Assembly: GCF_038502225.1 (NCBI RefSeq)
Contig: NC_091298.1
Coordinates: 46,068,234-46,132,233, forward strand
Reading direction: 5' to 3'
DNA length: 64,000 nt
Source of the DNA: Cherax quadricarinatus
Taxonomy: Eukaryota; Arthropoda; Malacostraca; Decapoda; Parastacidae
In this document: one piece after another, positions 24,335-37,200 of the stretch
How the letters are laid out: every line of letters starts with the position of its first letter
Position numbering within the stretch: the stretch's first letter is position 1
Position numbers and translations under genes: made by a program
The notes under the pieces: model-generated
Seen by the model: only the letters and a program-made list of their open reading frames with translations
Databases searched by the model: none
What the model was told of the DNA's origin: nothing

Positions 24335-24572
24335 CTTTCAGAAACTCTCCCTGTACATGAGACCTCAGCTTGTTCACTACATAACTTCTGAGAATAACTT
24401 TGTGTCTGTCACAACGTGATTCCAAACTCCGCTGAAGAACACTGATTTTATCCAGACGCATTTGGCCTCCTAATTCATTGAGTTTAGCAAGTTTTGAGCT
24501 GTAATGACGCTCCAGATTTTTTTTTTCATCACTGCTAACGTGTCGCCACAAACTAGACTCACAGGTTTGACT
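24335..24572 (-). pseudogene. Coding remnant, possibly from a retroelement N-terminus
   Basis: Read leftwards on the minus strand from a stop codon at 24573-24575, an open stretch encodes about 79 residues of ordinary, charged composition. It includes LWRHVSSDEKKNLERHY, KLAKLNELGGQMRLDKISV and CDRHKVILRSYVVNKLRS, then runs in frame into the 42-bp array. There is no ATG at its start; a frame beginning at 24551 would need TTG. The SLWR...EKK...KL-x-KL pattern reminds me of N-terminal parts of Penelope-like ORFs, but this is weak. A run of ten T on the plus strand (about 24517-24526) lies within it. I cannot assign a function. Confidence 0.35.
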
Positions 24573-24695
24573 TCAATAAAAAATAATTAGTCTATTTCTC
24601 TTGAAAAGATCGACACTCTGCATCAACTTTTATTTGTGGTCACCATTTGTAGGATGTCACATCACTCATCCAGTTAACACTGCCGTAACGTGTAC
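24573..24695. other. Unique spacer
   Basis: About 120 bases, AT-rich at the left (AATAAAAAATAATTAG), with no gene or repeat recognised. Confidence 0.6.
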
Positions 24696-27600
24696 ACTGC
24701 CAGCCTGGCTGGCACTGACTCTCCACTACCAGCCTGTCTGGCACTGACTCTCCACTGCCAGCCTGGCTGGCACTGACTCTCCACTGCCAGCCTGGCTGGC
24801 ACTGACTCTCCACTGCCAGCCTGCCTGGCACTGACTCTCCACAGCCAGCCTGTCTGGCACTGACTCTCCACTACCAGCCTGCCTGTCACTGACTCTCCAC
24901 TGCCAGCCTGGCTGGCACTGACTCTCCACTACCAGCCTGTCTGGCACTGACTCTCCACTGCCAGCCTGCCTGGCACTGACTCTCCACTACCAGCCTGCCT
25001 GTCACTGACTCTCCACTGCCAGCCTGCCTGGGACTGACTCTCCACTGCCAGCCTGCCTGGCACTGAATCTCCACTGCCAGCCTGCCTGACACTGACTCTC
25101 CACTGCCAGCCTGCCTGGCACTGACTCTCCACAGCCAGCCTGCCTGGCACTGAATCTCCACTGCCAGCCTGCCTGGCACTGACTCTCCACAGCCAGCCTG
25201 CCTGGCACTGAATCTCCACTGCCAGCCTGCCTGGCACTGACTCTACACAACCAGCCTGCCTGGCACTGACTCTCCACAGCCAGCCTGCCTGGCACTGAAT
25301 CTCCACTGCCAGCCTGCCTAGCACTGACTCTCCACAGCCAGCCTGCCTGGCACTGAATCTCCACTGCCAGCCTGCCTGGGACTGACTCTCTACTGCCAGC
25401 CTGCCTGGCACTGAATCTCCACTGCCAGCCTGCCTGACACTGACTCTCCACTGCCAGCCTGCCTGGCACTGACTCTCCACAGCCAGCCTGCCTGGCACTG
25501 AATCTCCACTGCCAGCCTGCCTGGCACTGACTCTCCACAGCCAGCCTGCCTGGCACTGAATCTCCACTGCCAGCCTGCCTGGCACTGAATCTCCACTGCC
25601 AGCCTGCCTGGCACTGACTCTCCACAGCCAGCCTGCCTGGCACTGAATCTCCACTGCCAGCCTGCCTGGCACTGAATCTCCACTGCCAGCCTGCCTGGCA
25701 CTGACTCTCCACAGCCAGCCTGCCTGGCACTGAATCTCCACTGCCAGCCTGCCTGGCACTGACTCTCCACAGCCAGCCTGCCTGGCACTGACTCTCCACA
25801 GCCAGCCTGCCTGGCACTGAATCTCCACTGCCAGCCTGCCTGGCACTGACTCTCCACAGCCAGCCTGCCTGGCACTGACTCTCCACAGCCAGCCTGCCTG
25901 GCACTGAATCTCCACTGCCAGCCTGCCTGGCACTGAATCTCCACTGCCAGCCTGCCTGGCACTGACTCTCCACAGCCAGCCTGCCTGGCACTGAATCTCC
26001 ACTGCCAGCCTGCCTGGCACTGACTCTCCACAGCCAGCCTGCCTGGCACTGACTCTCCACAGCCAGCTTGCCTGGCACTGAATCTCCACTGCCAGCCTGC
26101 CTGGCACTGACTCTTCACAGCCAGCCTGCCTGGCACTGACTCTCCACAGCCAGCCTGCCTGGCACTGAATCTCCACTGCCAGCCTGCCTGGCACTGACTC
26201 TCCACAGCCAGCCTGCCTGGCACTGAATCTCCACTGCCAGCCTGCCTGGCACTGACTCTCCACAGCCAGCCTGCCTGGCACTGACTCTCCACAGCCAGCC
26301 TGCCTGGCACTGAATCTCCACTGCCAGCCTGCCTGGCACTGACTCTCCACAGCCAGCCTGCCTGGCACTGAATCTCCACTGCCAGCCTGCCTGGGACTGA
26401 CTCTCCACTGCCAGCCTGCCTGACACTGAATCTCCACTGCCAGCCTGCCTGACACTGACTCTCCACTGCCAGCCTGCCTGGCACTGACTCTCCACAGCCA
26501 GCCTGCCTGGCACTGAATCTCCACTGCCAGCCTGCCTGGCACTGACTCTCCACAGCCAGCCTGCCTGGCACTGAATCTCCACTGCCAGCCTGCCTGGCAC
26601 TGAATCTCCACTGCCAGCCTGCCTGGCACTGACTCTCCACAGCCAGCCTGCCTGGCACTGAATCTCCACTGCCAGCATGCCTGGCACTGACTCTCCACAG
26701 CCAGCCTGCCTGGCACTGACTCTCCACAGCCAGCCTGCCTGGCACTGAATCTCCACTGCCAGCCTGCCTGGCACTGACTCTCCACTGCCAGCCTGCCTGG
26801 CACTGACTCTCCACAGCCAGCCTGCCTGGCACTGAATCTCCACTGCCAGCCTGCCTGGCACTGACTCTCCACAGCCAGCCTGCCTGGCACTGAATCTCCA
26901 CTGCCAGCCTGCCTGGCACTGAATCTCCACTGCCAGCCTGCCTGGCACTGACTCTCCACAGCCAGCCTGCCTGGCACTGACTCTCCACAGCCAGCCTGCC
27001 TTGCACTGAATCTCCACTGCCAGCCTGGCTGGCACTGACTCTCCACTGCCAGCCTGCCTGACACTGACTCTCCACTACCAGCCTGCCTGGCACTGACTCT
27101 CCACTGCCAGCCTGCCTGGCACTGACTCTCCACTGCCAGCCTGCTTGGCACTGACTCTCCACTGCCAGCCTGCCTGGCACTGACTCTCCACTGCCAGCCT
27201 GCCTGGCACTGACTCTCCACTACCAGCCTGTCTGGAACTGACTCTCCACTACCAGCCTGCCTGGCACTGACTCTCCACTGCCAGCCTGCCTGGCACTGAC
27301 TCTCCACTACCAGCCTGTCTCGCACTGACTCTCCACTACCAACCTGTCTGGCACTGACTCTCCACTGCCAGCCTGCCTGGCACTGACTCTCCACTGCCAG
27401 CCTGCCTGGCACTGACTCTCCACTGCCAGCCTGCCTGGTACTGACTCTCCACTGCCAGCCTGCCTGGCACTGACTCTCCACTGTCAGCCTGCCTGGGACT
27501 GACTCTCCACTGCCAGCCTGTCTGGCACTGACTCTCCACTGCCAGCCTGCCTGGCACTGACTCTCCACTGCCAGCCTGCCTGGCACTGACTCTCCACTGC

Positions 27601-27845
27601 TAGCCTGCCTGGCACTAACTCTCCACTGCCAGCCTGCCTGGCACTGACTCTCCACTGTCAGCCTGCCTGGCACTGACTCCACTGCCAGCCTGCCTGACAC
27701 TGACTCTCCACTACCAGCCTGCCTGGCACTGACTCTCCACTACCAGCCTGGCACTGACTCTCCACTACCAGCCTGCCTGGCACTGACACTCCACTGCCAG
27801 CCTGCCTGGCACTGACTCTCCACTGTCAGCCTGCCTGGCACTGAC
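24696..27845. repeat. 29-bp minisatellite array, C-rich on the plus strand
   Basis: About 108 copies of a 29-bp unit with core CCAGCCTGCCTGGCACTGAC followed by TCTCCACTG. In the middle (about 25060-27020) units with AATCTCCACTG alternate irregularly with units with GACTCTCCACAG, giving local 58-bp dimers. Flanking parts instead carry CTACCAGCC and CCTGTCTGG variants. The period is not a multiple of three, but none of the three minus frames has a stop, so open frames of up to 923 codons appear. They are not annotated as genes. Confidence 0.97.
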
Positions 27846-27852
27846 AGGCAGG
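27830..27852. repeat. Perfect hairpin at the junction of two arrays
   Basis: CCTGCCTG (27830-27837), a seven-base loop, and CAGGCAGG (27845-27852) form a perfect eight-base stem. The left arm belongs to the last 29-bp unit and the right arm to the first 45-bp unit. TGTCAG (27824-27829) and CTGACA (27841-27846) form an overlapping alternative stem. Confidence 0.8.
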
Positions 27853-28203
27853 GTAAGTGGTTCACGTGATAGTGGTCCAGTAGTTCGGACAGGCAGGGTA
27901 AGTGGTTAACGTGATAGTGGTCCAGAAGTTGGGACAGGATGGGTATGTGGTTCACGTGATAGTGGTCCAGTAGTTGGAACAGGCAGGGTAAGTGGTTCAC
28001 GTGATAGTGGTCCAGTAGTTGAGACAGGCAGGGTAAGTGGTTCACGTGAAAGTGGTCCAGTAGTTAGGACAGGCAGGGTAAGTGGTTCACGTGATAGTGG
28101 TCCAGTAGTTGAGACAGGCAGAGTAAGTGGTTCACTTCATAGTGGTCCAGTAGTTGGGACAAACAGGGTAAGTGGTTCACGTGATAGTGGTCCAGTAGTT
28201 GGG
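27846..28203. repeat. 45-bp minisatellite, eight copies, parent form of the 41-bp array
   Basis: Eight units of 45 bp contain CACGTGATAGTGGTCCAGTA, then GTTGGGACAGGCAGGGTAAGTGG. Most units have a CACGTG E-box; one at about 28130 has CACTTC and one at about 27905 has AACGTG. The neighbouring 41-bp unit differs by losing four bases around GGGTAAGT and by TAGTGGTCC becoming CAGTGGTAC. Confidence 0.93.
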
Positions 28204-31200
28204 ACAGGCAGAGTGGTTCACGTGACAGTGGTACAGTACTTGGGACAGGCAGAGTGGTTCACGTGACAGTGGTACAGTACTTGGGACAGGCAGAGTGGTT
28301 CACGTGACAGTGGTACAGTACTTGGGACAGGCAGAGTGGTTCACGTGACAGTGGTACAGTACTTGGGACAGGCAGAGTGGTTCACGTGACAGTGGTACAG
28401 TAGTAGGGACAGGCAGAGTGGTTCACGTGACAGTGGTACAGTACTTGGGACAGGCAGAGTGGTTCACGTGACAGTGGTACAGTACTTGGGACAGGCAGAG
28501 TGGTTCACGTGACAGTGGTACAGTAGTTGGGACAGGCAGAGTGGTTCACGTGAGAGTGGTACAGTAGTTGGGACAGGCAGAGTGGTTCACGTGACAGTGG
28601 TACAGTAGTTGGGACAGGCAGAGTGGTTCACGTGACAGTGGTACAGTAGTTGGGACAGGCAGAGTGGTTCACGTGACAGTGGTACAGTACTTGGGACAGG
28701 CAGAGTGGTTCACGTGACAGTGGTACAGTAGTTGGGACAGGCACAGTGGTTCACGTGACAGTGGTACAGTAGTTGGGACAGGCAGAGTGGTTCACGTGAC
28801 AGTGGTACAGTAGTTGGAACAGGCAGAGTGGTTCACGTGACAGTGGTACAGTACTTGGGACAGGCAGAGTGGTTCACGTGACAGTGGTACAGTACTTGGG
28901 ACAGGCAGAGTGGTTCACGTGACAGTGGTACAGTAGTTGGGACAGGCAGAGTGGTTCAGGTGACAGTGGTACAGTACTTGGGACAGGCAGAGTGGTTCAC
29001 GTGACAGTGGTACAGTAGTTGGGACAGGCAGAGTGGTTCACGTGACAGTGGTACAGTAGTTGGGACAGGCAGAGTGGTTCACGTGACAGTGGTACAGTAG
29101 TTGGGACAGGCAGAGTGGTTCACGTGACAGTGGTACAGTACTTGGGACAGGCAGAGTGGTTCACGTGACAGTGGTACAGTACTTGGGACAGGCAGAGTGG
29201 TTCACGTGACAGTGGTACAGTAGTTGGGACAGGCAGAGTGGTTCAGGTGACAGTGGTACAGTACTTGGGACAGGCAGAGTGGTTCACGTGACAGTGGTAC
29301 AGTAGTTGGGACAGGCAGAGTGGTTCACGTGACAGTGGTACAGTAGTTGGGACAGGCAGAGTGGTTCAGGTGACAGTGGTACAGTACTTGGGACAGGCAG
29401 AGTGGTTCACGTGACAGTGGTACAGTAGTTGGGACAGGCAGAGTGGTTCAAGTGACAGTGGTACAGTACTTGGGACAGGCAGAGTGGTTCACGTGACAGT
29501 GGTACAGTAGTTGGGACAGGCAGAGTGGTTCAGGTGACAGTGGCACAGTACTTGGGACAGGCAGAGTGGTTCACGTGACAGTGGTACAGTAGTTGGGACA
29601 GGCAGAGTGGTTCAGGTGACAGTGGTACAGTACTTGGGACAGGCAGAGTGGTTCACGTGACAGTGGTACAGTACTTGGGACAGGCAGAGTGGTTCACGTG
29701 ACAGTGGTACAGTACTTGGGACAGGCAGAGTGGTTCACGTGACAGTGGTACAGTAGTTGGGACAGGCAGAGTGGTTCACGTGACAGTGGTACAGTACTTG
29801 GGACAGGCAGAGTGGTTCAGGTGACAGTGGTACAGTACTTGGGACAGGCAGAGTGGTTCACGTGACAGTGGTACAGTAGTTGGGACAGGCAGAGTGGTTC
29901 AAGTGACAGTGGTACAGTACTTGGGACAGGCAGAGTGGTTCACGTGACAGTGGTACAGTAGTTGGGACAGGCAGAGTGGTTCAGGTGACAGTGGCACAGT
30001 ACTTGGGACAGGCAGAGTGGTTCACGTGACAGTGGTACAGTAGTTGGGACAGGCAGAGTGGTTCAGGTGACAGTGGTACAGTACTTGGGACAGGCAGAGT
30101 GGTTCACGTGACAGTGGTACAGTACTTGGGACAGGCAGAGTGGTTCACGTGACAGTGGTACAGTACTTGGGACAGGCAGAGTGGTTCACGTGACAGTGGT
30201 ACAGTAGTTGGGACAGGCAGAGTGGTTCACGTGACAGTGGTACAGTACTTGGGACAGGCAGAGTGGTTCAGGTGACAGTGGTACAGTACTTGGGACAGGC
30301 AGAGTGGTTCACGTGACAGTGGTACAGTAGTTGGGACAGGCAGAGTGGTTCACGTGACAGTGGTACAGTACTTGGGACAGGCAGAGTGGTTCACGTGACA
30401 GTGGTACAGTAGTTGGGACAGGCAGAGTGGTTCACGTGACAGTGGTACAGTACTTGGGACAGGCAGAGTGGTTCACGTGACAGTGGTACAGTAGTTGGGA
30501 CAGGCAGAGTGGTTCACGTGACAGTGGTACAGTACTTGGGACAGGCAGAGTGGTTCAGGTGACAGTGGTACAGTACTTGGGACAGGCAGAGTGGTTCAGG
30601 TGACAGTGGTACAGTACTTGGGACAGGCAGAGTGGTTCAGGTGACAGTGGTACAGTACTTCGGACAGGCAGAGTGGTTCACGTGACAGTGGTACAGTAGT
30701 TGGGACAGGCAGAGTGGTTCAGGTGACAGTGGTACAGTACTTGGGACAGGCAGAGTGGTTCACGTGACAGTGGTACAGTAGTTGGGACAGGCAGAGTGGT
30801 TCACGTGACAGTGGTACAGTAGTTGGGACAGGCAGAGTGGTTCACGTGACAGTGGTCCAGTAGTTGGGACAGGCAGAGTGGTTCACGTGACAGTGGTACA
30901 GTAGTTGGGACAGGCAGAGTGGTTCACGTGACAGTGGTACAGTAGTTGGGACAGGCAGAGTGGTTCACGTGACAGTGGTACAGTAGTTGGGACAGGCAGA
31001 GTGGTTCACGTGACAGTGGTATAGTAGTTGGGACAGGCAGAGTGGTTCACGTGACAGTGGTACAGTAGTTGGGACAGGCAGAGTGGTTCACGTGACAGTG
31101 GTACAGTAGTTGGGACAGGCAGAGTGGTTCACCTGACAGTGGTACAGTAGTTGGGACAGGCAGAGTGGTTCACGTAACAGTGGTACAGTAGTTGGGACAG

Positions 31201-34200
31201 GCACAGTGGTTCACGTGACAGTGGTACAGTACTTGGGACAGGCAGAGTGGTTCACGTGACAGTGGTACAGTACTTGGGACAGGCAGAGTGGTTCACGTGA
31301 CAGTGGTACAGTACTTGGGACAGGCAGAGTGGTTCACGTGACAGTGGTACAGTACTTGGGACAGGCAGAGTGGTTCACGTGACAGTGGTACAGTAGTTGG
31401 GACAGGCACAGTGGTTCACGTGACAGTGGTACAGTACTTGGGACAGGCAGAGTGGTTCACGTGACAGTGGTACAGTACTTGGGACAGGCAGAGTGGTTCA
31501 CGTGACAGTAGTACAGTACTTGGGACAGGCAGAGTGGTTCACGTGACAGTGGTACAGTACTTGGGACAGGCAGAGTGGTTCACGTGACAGTGGTACAGTA
31601 GTTGGGACAGGCAGAGTGGTTCACGTGACAGTGGTACAGTAGTTGGGACAGGCAGAGTGGTTCACGTGACAGTGGTACAGTAGTTGGGACAGGCAGAGTG
31701 GTTCACGTGACAGTGGTACAGTAGTTGGGACAGGCACAGTGGTTCACGTGACAGTGGTACAGTACTTGGGACAGGCAGAGTGGTTCACGTGACAGTGGTA
31801 CAGTACTTGGGACAGGCAGAGTGGTTCACGTGACAGTGGTACAGTAGTTGGGACAGGCAGAGTGGTTCACGTGACAGTGGTACAGTAGTTGGGACAGGCA
31901 GAGTGGTTCACGTGACAGTGGTACAGTAGTTGGGACAGGCAGAGTGGTTCAGGTGACAGTGGTACAGTACTTGGGACAGGCAGAGTGGTTCACGTGACAG
32001 TGGTACAGTACTTGGGACAGGCAGAGTGGTTCACGTGACAGTGGTACAGTACTTGGGACAGGCAGAGTGGTTCACGTGACAGTGGTACAGTACTTGGGAC
32101 AGGCAGAGTGGTTCAGGTGACAGTGGTACAGTAGTTGGGACAGGCAGAGTGGTTCAGGTGACAGTGGTACAGTACTTGGGACAGGCAGAGTGGTTCACGT
32201 GACAGTGGTACAGTAGTTGGGACAGGCAGAGTGGTTCAGGTGACAGTGGTACAGTACTTGGGACAGGCAGAGTGGTTCAGGTGACAGTGGTACAGTACTT
32301 GGGACAGGCAGACTGGTTAACGTGACAGTGGTACAGTAGTTGGGACAGGCAGAGTGGTTCAGGTGACAGTGGTACAGTACTTGGGACAGGCAGAGTGGTT
32401 CACGTGACAGTGGTACAGTACTTGGGACAGGCAGAGTGGTTCACGTGACAGTGGTACAGTACTTGGGACAGGCAGAGTGGTTCACGTGACAGTGGTACAG
32501 TAGTTGGGACAGGCAGAGTGGTTCACGTGACAGTGGTACAGTACTTGGGACAGGCAGAGTGGTTCACGTGACAGTGGTACAGTACTTGGGACAGGCAGAG
32601 TGGTTCACGTGACAGTGGTACAGTAGTTGGGACAGGCAGAGTGGTTCACGTGACAGTGGTACAGTAGTTGGGACAGGCAGAGTGGTTCACGTGACAGTGG
32701 TACAGTAGTTGGGACAGGCAGAGTGGTTCACGTGACAGTGGTACAGTAGTTGGGACAGGCAGAGTGGTTCACGTGACAGTGGTACAGTAGTTGGGACAGG
32801 CAGAGTGGTTCACGTGACAGTGGTACAGTAGTTGGGACAGGCAGAGTGGTTCACGTGACAGTGGTACAGTAGTTGGGACAGGCAGAGTGGTTCACGTGAC
32901 AGTGGTACAGTACTTGGGACAGGCAGAGTGGTTCACGTGGCAGTGGTACAGTAGTTGGGACAGGCAGAGTGGTTCACGTGACAGTGGTACAGTAGTTGGG
33001 ACAGGCAGAGTGGTTCACGTGACAGTGGTACAGTAGTTGGGACAGGCAGAGTGGTTCACGTGACAGTGGTACAGTAGTTGGGACAGGCAGAGTGGTTCAC
33101 GTGACAGTGGTACAGTAGTTGGGACAGGCAGAGTGGTTCACGTGACAGTGGTACAGTAGTTGGGACAGGCAGAGTGGTTCACGTGACAGTGGTACAGTAC
33201 TTGGGACAGGCAGAGTGGTTCACGTGACAGTGGTACAGTAGTTGGGACAGGCAGAGTGGTTCACGTGACAGTGGTACAGTACTTGGGACAGGCAGAGTGG
33301 TTCAGGTGACAGTGGTACAGTACTTGGGACAGGCAGAGTGGTTCAGGTGACAGTGGTACAGTACTTGGGACAGGCAGAGTGGTTCAGGTGACAGTGGTAC
33401 AGTACTTCGGACAGGCAGAGTGGTTCACGTGACAGTGGTACAGTAGTTGGGACAGGCAGAGTGGTTCAGGTGACAGTGGTACAGTACTTGGGACAGGCAG
33501 AGTGGTTCACGTGACAGTGGTACAGTAGTTGGGACAGGCAGAGTGGTTCACGTGACAGTGGTACAGTAGTTGGGACAGGCAGAGTGGTTCACGTGACAGT
33601 GGTCCAGTAGTTGGGACAGGCAGAGTGGTTCACGTGACAGTGGTACAGTAGTTGGGACAGGCAGAGTGGTTCACGTGACAGTGGTACAGTAGTTGGGACA
33701 GGCAGAGTGGTTCACGTGACAGTGGTACAGTAGTTGGGACAGGCAGAGTGGTTCACGTGACAGTGGTATAGTAGTTGGGACAGGCAGAGTGGTTCACGTG
33801 ACAGTGGTACAGTAGTTGGGACAGGCAGAGTGGTTCACGTGACAGTGGTACAGTAGTTGGGACAGGCAGAGTGGTTCACCTGACAGTGGTACAGTAGTTG
33901 GGACAGGCAGAGTGGTTCACGTAACAGTGGTACAGTAGTTGGGACAGGCACAGTGGTTCACGTGACAGTGGTACAGTACTTGGGACAGGCAGAGTGGTTC
34001 ACGTGACAGTGGTACAGTACTTGGGACAGGCAGAGTGGTTCACGTGACAGTGGTACAGTACTTGGGACAGGCAGAGTGGTTCACGTGACAGTGGTACAGT
34101 ACTTGGGACAGGCAGAGTGGTTCACGTGACAGTGGTACAGTAGTTGGGACAGGCACAGTGGTTCACGTGACAGTGGTACAGTACTTGGGACAGGCAGAGT

Positions 34201-37200
34201 GGTTCACGTGACAGTGGTACAGTACTTGGGACAGGCAGAGTGGTTCACGTGACAGTAGTACAGTACTTGGGACAGGCAGAGTGGTTCACGTGACAGTGGT
34301 ACAGTACTTGGGACAGGCAGAGTGGTTCACGTGACAGTGGTACAGTAGTTGGGACAGGCAGAGTGGTTCACGTGACAGTGGTACAGTAGTTGGGACAGGC
34401 AGAGTGGTTCACGTGACAGTGGTACAGTAGTTGGGACAGGCAGAGTGGTTCACGTGACAGTGGTACAGTAGTTGGGACAGGCACAGTGGTTCACGTGACA
34501 GTGGTACAGTACTTGGGACAGGCAGAGTGGTTCACGTGACAGTGGTACAGTACTTGGGACAGGCAGAGTGGTTCACGTGACAGTGGTACAGTAGTTGGGA
34601 CAGGCAGAGTGGTTCACGTGACAGTGGTACAGTAGTTGGGACAGGCAGAGTGGTTCACGTGACAGTGGTACAGTAGTTGGGACAGGCAGAGTGGTTCAGG
34701 TGACAGTGGTACAGTACTTGGGACAGGCAGAGTGGTTCACGTGACAGTGGTACAGTACTTGGGACAGGCAGAGTGGTTCACGTGACAGTGGTACAGTACT
34801 TGGGACAGGCAGAGTGGTTCACGTGACAGTGGTACAGTACTTGGGACAGGCAGAGTGGTTCAGGTGACAGTGGTACAGTAGTTGGGACAGGCAGAGTGGT
34901 TCAGGTGACAGTGGTACAGTACTTGGGACAGGCAGAGTGGTTCACGTGACAGTGGTACAGTAGTTGGGACAGGCAGAGTGGTTCAGGTGACAGTGGTACA
35001 GTACTTGGGACAGGCAGAGTGGTTCAGGTGACAGTGGTACAGTACTTGGGACAGGCAGACTGGTTAACGTGACAGTGGTACAGTAGTTGGGACAGGCAGA
35101 GTGGTTCAGGTGACAGTGGTACAGTACTTGGGACAGGCAGAGTGGTTCACGTGACAGTGGTACAGTACTTGGGACAGGCAGAGTGGTTCACGTGACAGTG
35201 GTACAGTACTTGGGACAGGCAGAGTGGTTCACGTGACAGTGGTACAGTAGTTGGGACAGGCAGAGTGGTTCACGTGACAGTGGTACAGTACTTGGGACAG
35301 GCAGAGTGGTTCACGTGACAGTGGTACAGTAGTTGGGACAGGCAGAGTGGTTCACGTGACAGTGGTACAGTAGTTGGGACAGGCAGAGTGGTTCACGTGA
35401 CAGTGGTACAGTAGTTGGGACAGGCAGAGTGGTTCACGTGACAGTGGTACAGTAGTTGGGACAGGCAGAGTGGTTCACGTGACAGTGGTACAGTAGTTGG
35501 GACAGGCAGAGTGGTTCACGTGACAGTGGTACAGTAGTTGGGACAGGCAGAGTGGTTCACGTGACAGTGGTACAGTAGTTGGGACAGGCAGAGTGGTTCA
35601 CGTGACAGTGGTACAGTAGTTGGGACAGGCAGAGTGGTTCACGTGACAGTGGTACAGTAGTTGGGACAGGCAGAGTGGTTCACGTGACAGTGGTACAGTA
35701 GTTGGGACAGGCAGAGTGGTTCACGTGACAGTGGTACAGTAGTTGGGACAGGCAGAGTGGTTCACGTGACAGTGGTACAGTAGTTGGGACAGGCAGAGTG
35801 GTTCACGTGACAGTGGTACAGTAGTTGGGACAGGCAGAGTGGTTCACGTGACAGTGGTACAGTAGTTGGGACAGGCAGAGTGGTTCACGTGACAGTGGTA
35901 CAGTAGTTGGGACAGGCAGAGTGGTTCACGTGACAGTGGTACAGTAGTTGGGACAGGCAGAGTGGTTCACGTGACAGTGGTACAGTAGTTGGGACAGGCA
36001 GAGTGGTTCACGTGACAGTGGTACAGTAGTTGGGACAGGCAGAGTGGTTCACGTGACAGTGGTACAGTAGTTGGGACAGGCAGAGTGGTTCACGTGACAG
36101 TGTTGTACAGTAGTTGGGACAGGCAGAGTGGTTCACGTGACAGTGGTACAGTAGTTGGGACAGGCAGAGTGGTTCACGTGACAGTGGTACAGTAGTTGGG
36201 ACAGGCAGAGTGGTTCACGTGACAGTGGTACAGTAGTTGGGACAGGCAGAGTGGTTCACGTGACAGTTGTACAGTAGTTGGGACAGGCAGAGTGGTTCAC
36301 GTGACAGTGGTACAGTAGTTGGGACAGGCAGAGTGGTTCACGTGACAGTGGTACAGTAGTTGGGACAGGCAGAGTGGTTCACGTGACAGTGGTACAGTAG
36401 TTGGGACAGGCAGAGTGGTTCACGTGACAGTGGTACAGTACTTGGGACAGGCAGAGTGGTTCACGTGACAGTGGTACAGTACTTGGGACAGGCAGAGTGG
36501 TTCACGTGACAGTGGTACAGTAGTTGGGACAGGCAGAGTGGTTCACGTGACAGTGGTACAGTAGTTGGGACAGGCAGAGTGGTTCACGTGACAGTGGTAC
36601 AGTAGTTGGGACAGGCACAGTGGTTCACGTGACAATGGTACAGTAGTTGGGACAGGCAGAGTGGTTCACGTGACAGTGGTACAGTAGTTGGGACAGGCAG
36701 AGTGGTTCACGTGACAGTGGTACAGTACTTGGGACAGGCAGAGTGGTTCACGTGACAGTGGTACAGTAGTTGGGACAGGCACAGTGGTTCACGTGACAGT
36801 GGTACAGTAGTTGGGACAGGCAGAGTGGTTCACGTGACAGTGGTACAGTACTTGGGACAGGCAGAGTGGTTCACGTGACAGTGGTACAGTACTTGGGACA
36901 GGCAGAGTGGTTCACGTGACAGTGGTACAGTACTTGGGACAGGCAGAGTGGTTCACGTGACAGTGGTACAGTACTTGGGACAGGCAGAGTGGTTCACGTG
37001 ACAGTGGTACAGTAGTTGGGACAGGCAGAGTGGTTCACGTGACAGTGGTACAGTAGTTGGGACAGGCAGAGTAGTTCACGTGACAGTGGTACAGTACTTG
37101 GGACAGGCAGAGTGGTTCACGTGACAGTGGTACAGTAGTTGGGACAGGCAGAGTGGTTCACGTGACAGTGGTACAGTACTTGGGACAGGCAGAGTGGTTC

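Noticed and set aside
14172..24551. Minus-strand ORFs of 1185 to 1769 codons in the 27/42-bp arrays as a structural or mucin-like protein
   Set aside because: Several frames are open at once, and unit variants change residues without constraint.
24696..27845. Centromeric satellite
   Set aside because: Short unit, only 3 kb long and flanked by other arrays; no sign of a long nucleosome-length monomer.
28204..36000. Assembly artefact explaining the 2747-bp duplication
   Set aside because: Not excluded, but the two copies differ at their ends and lie in smoothly continuing array, so I kept it as a real observation to be checked with reads.
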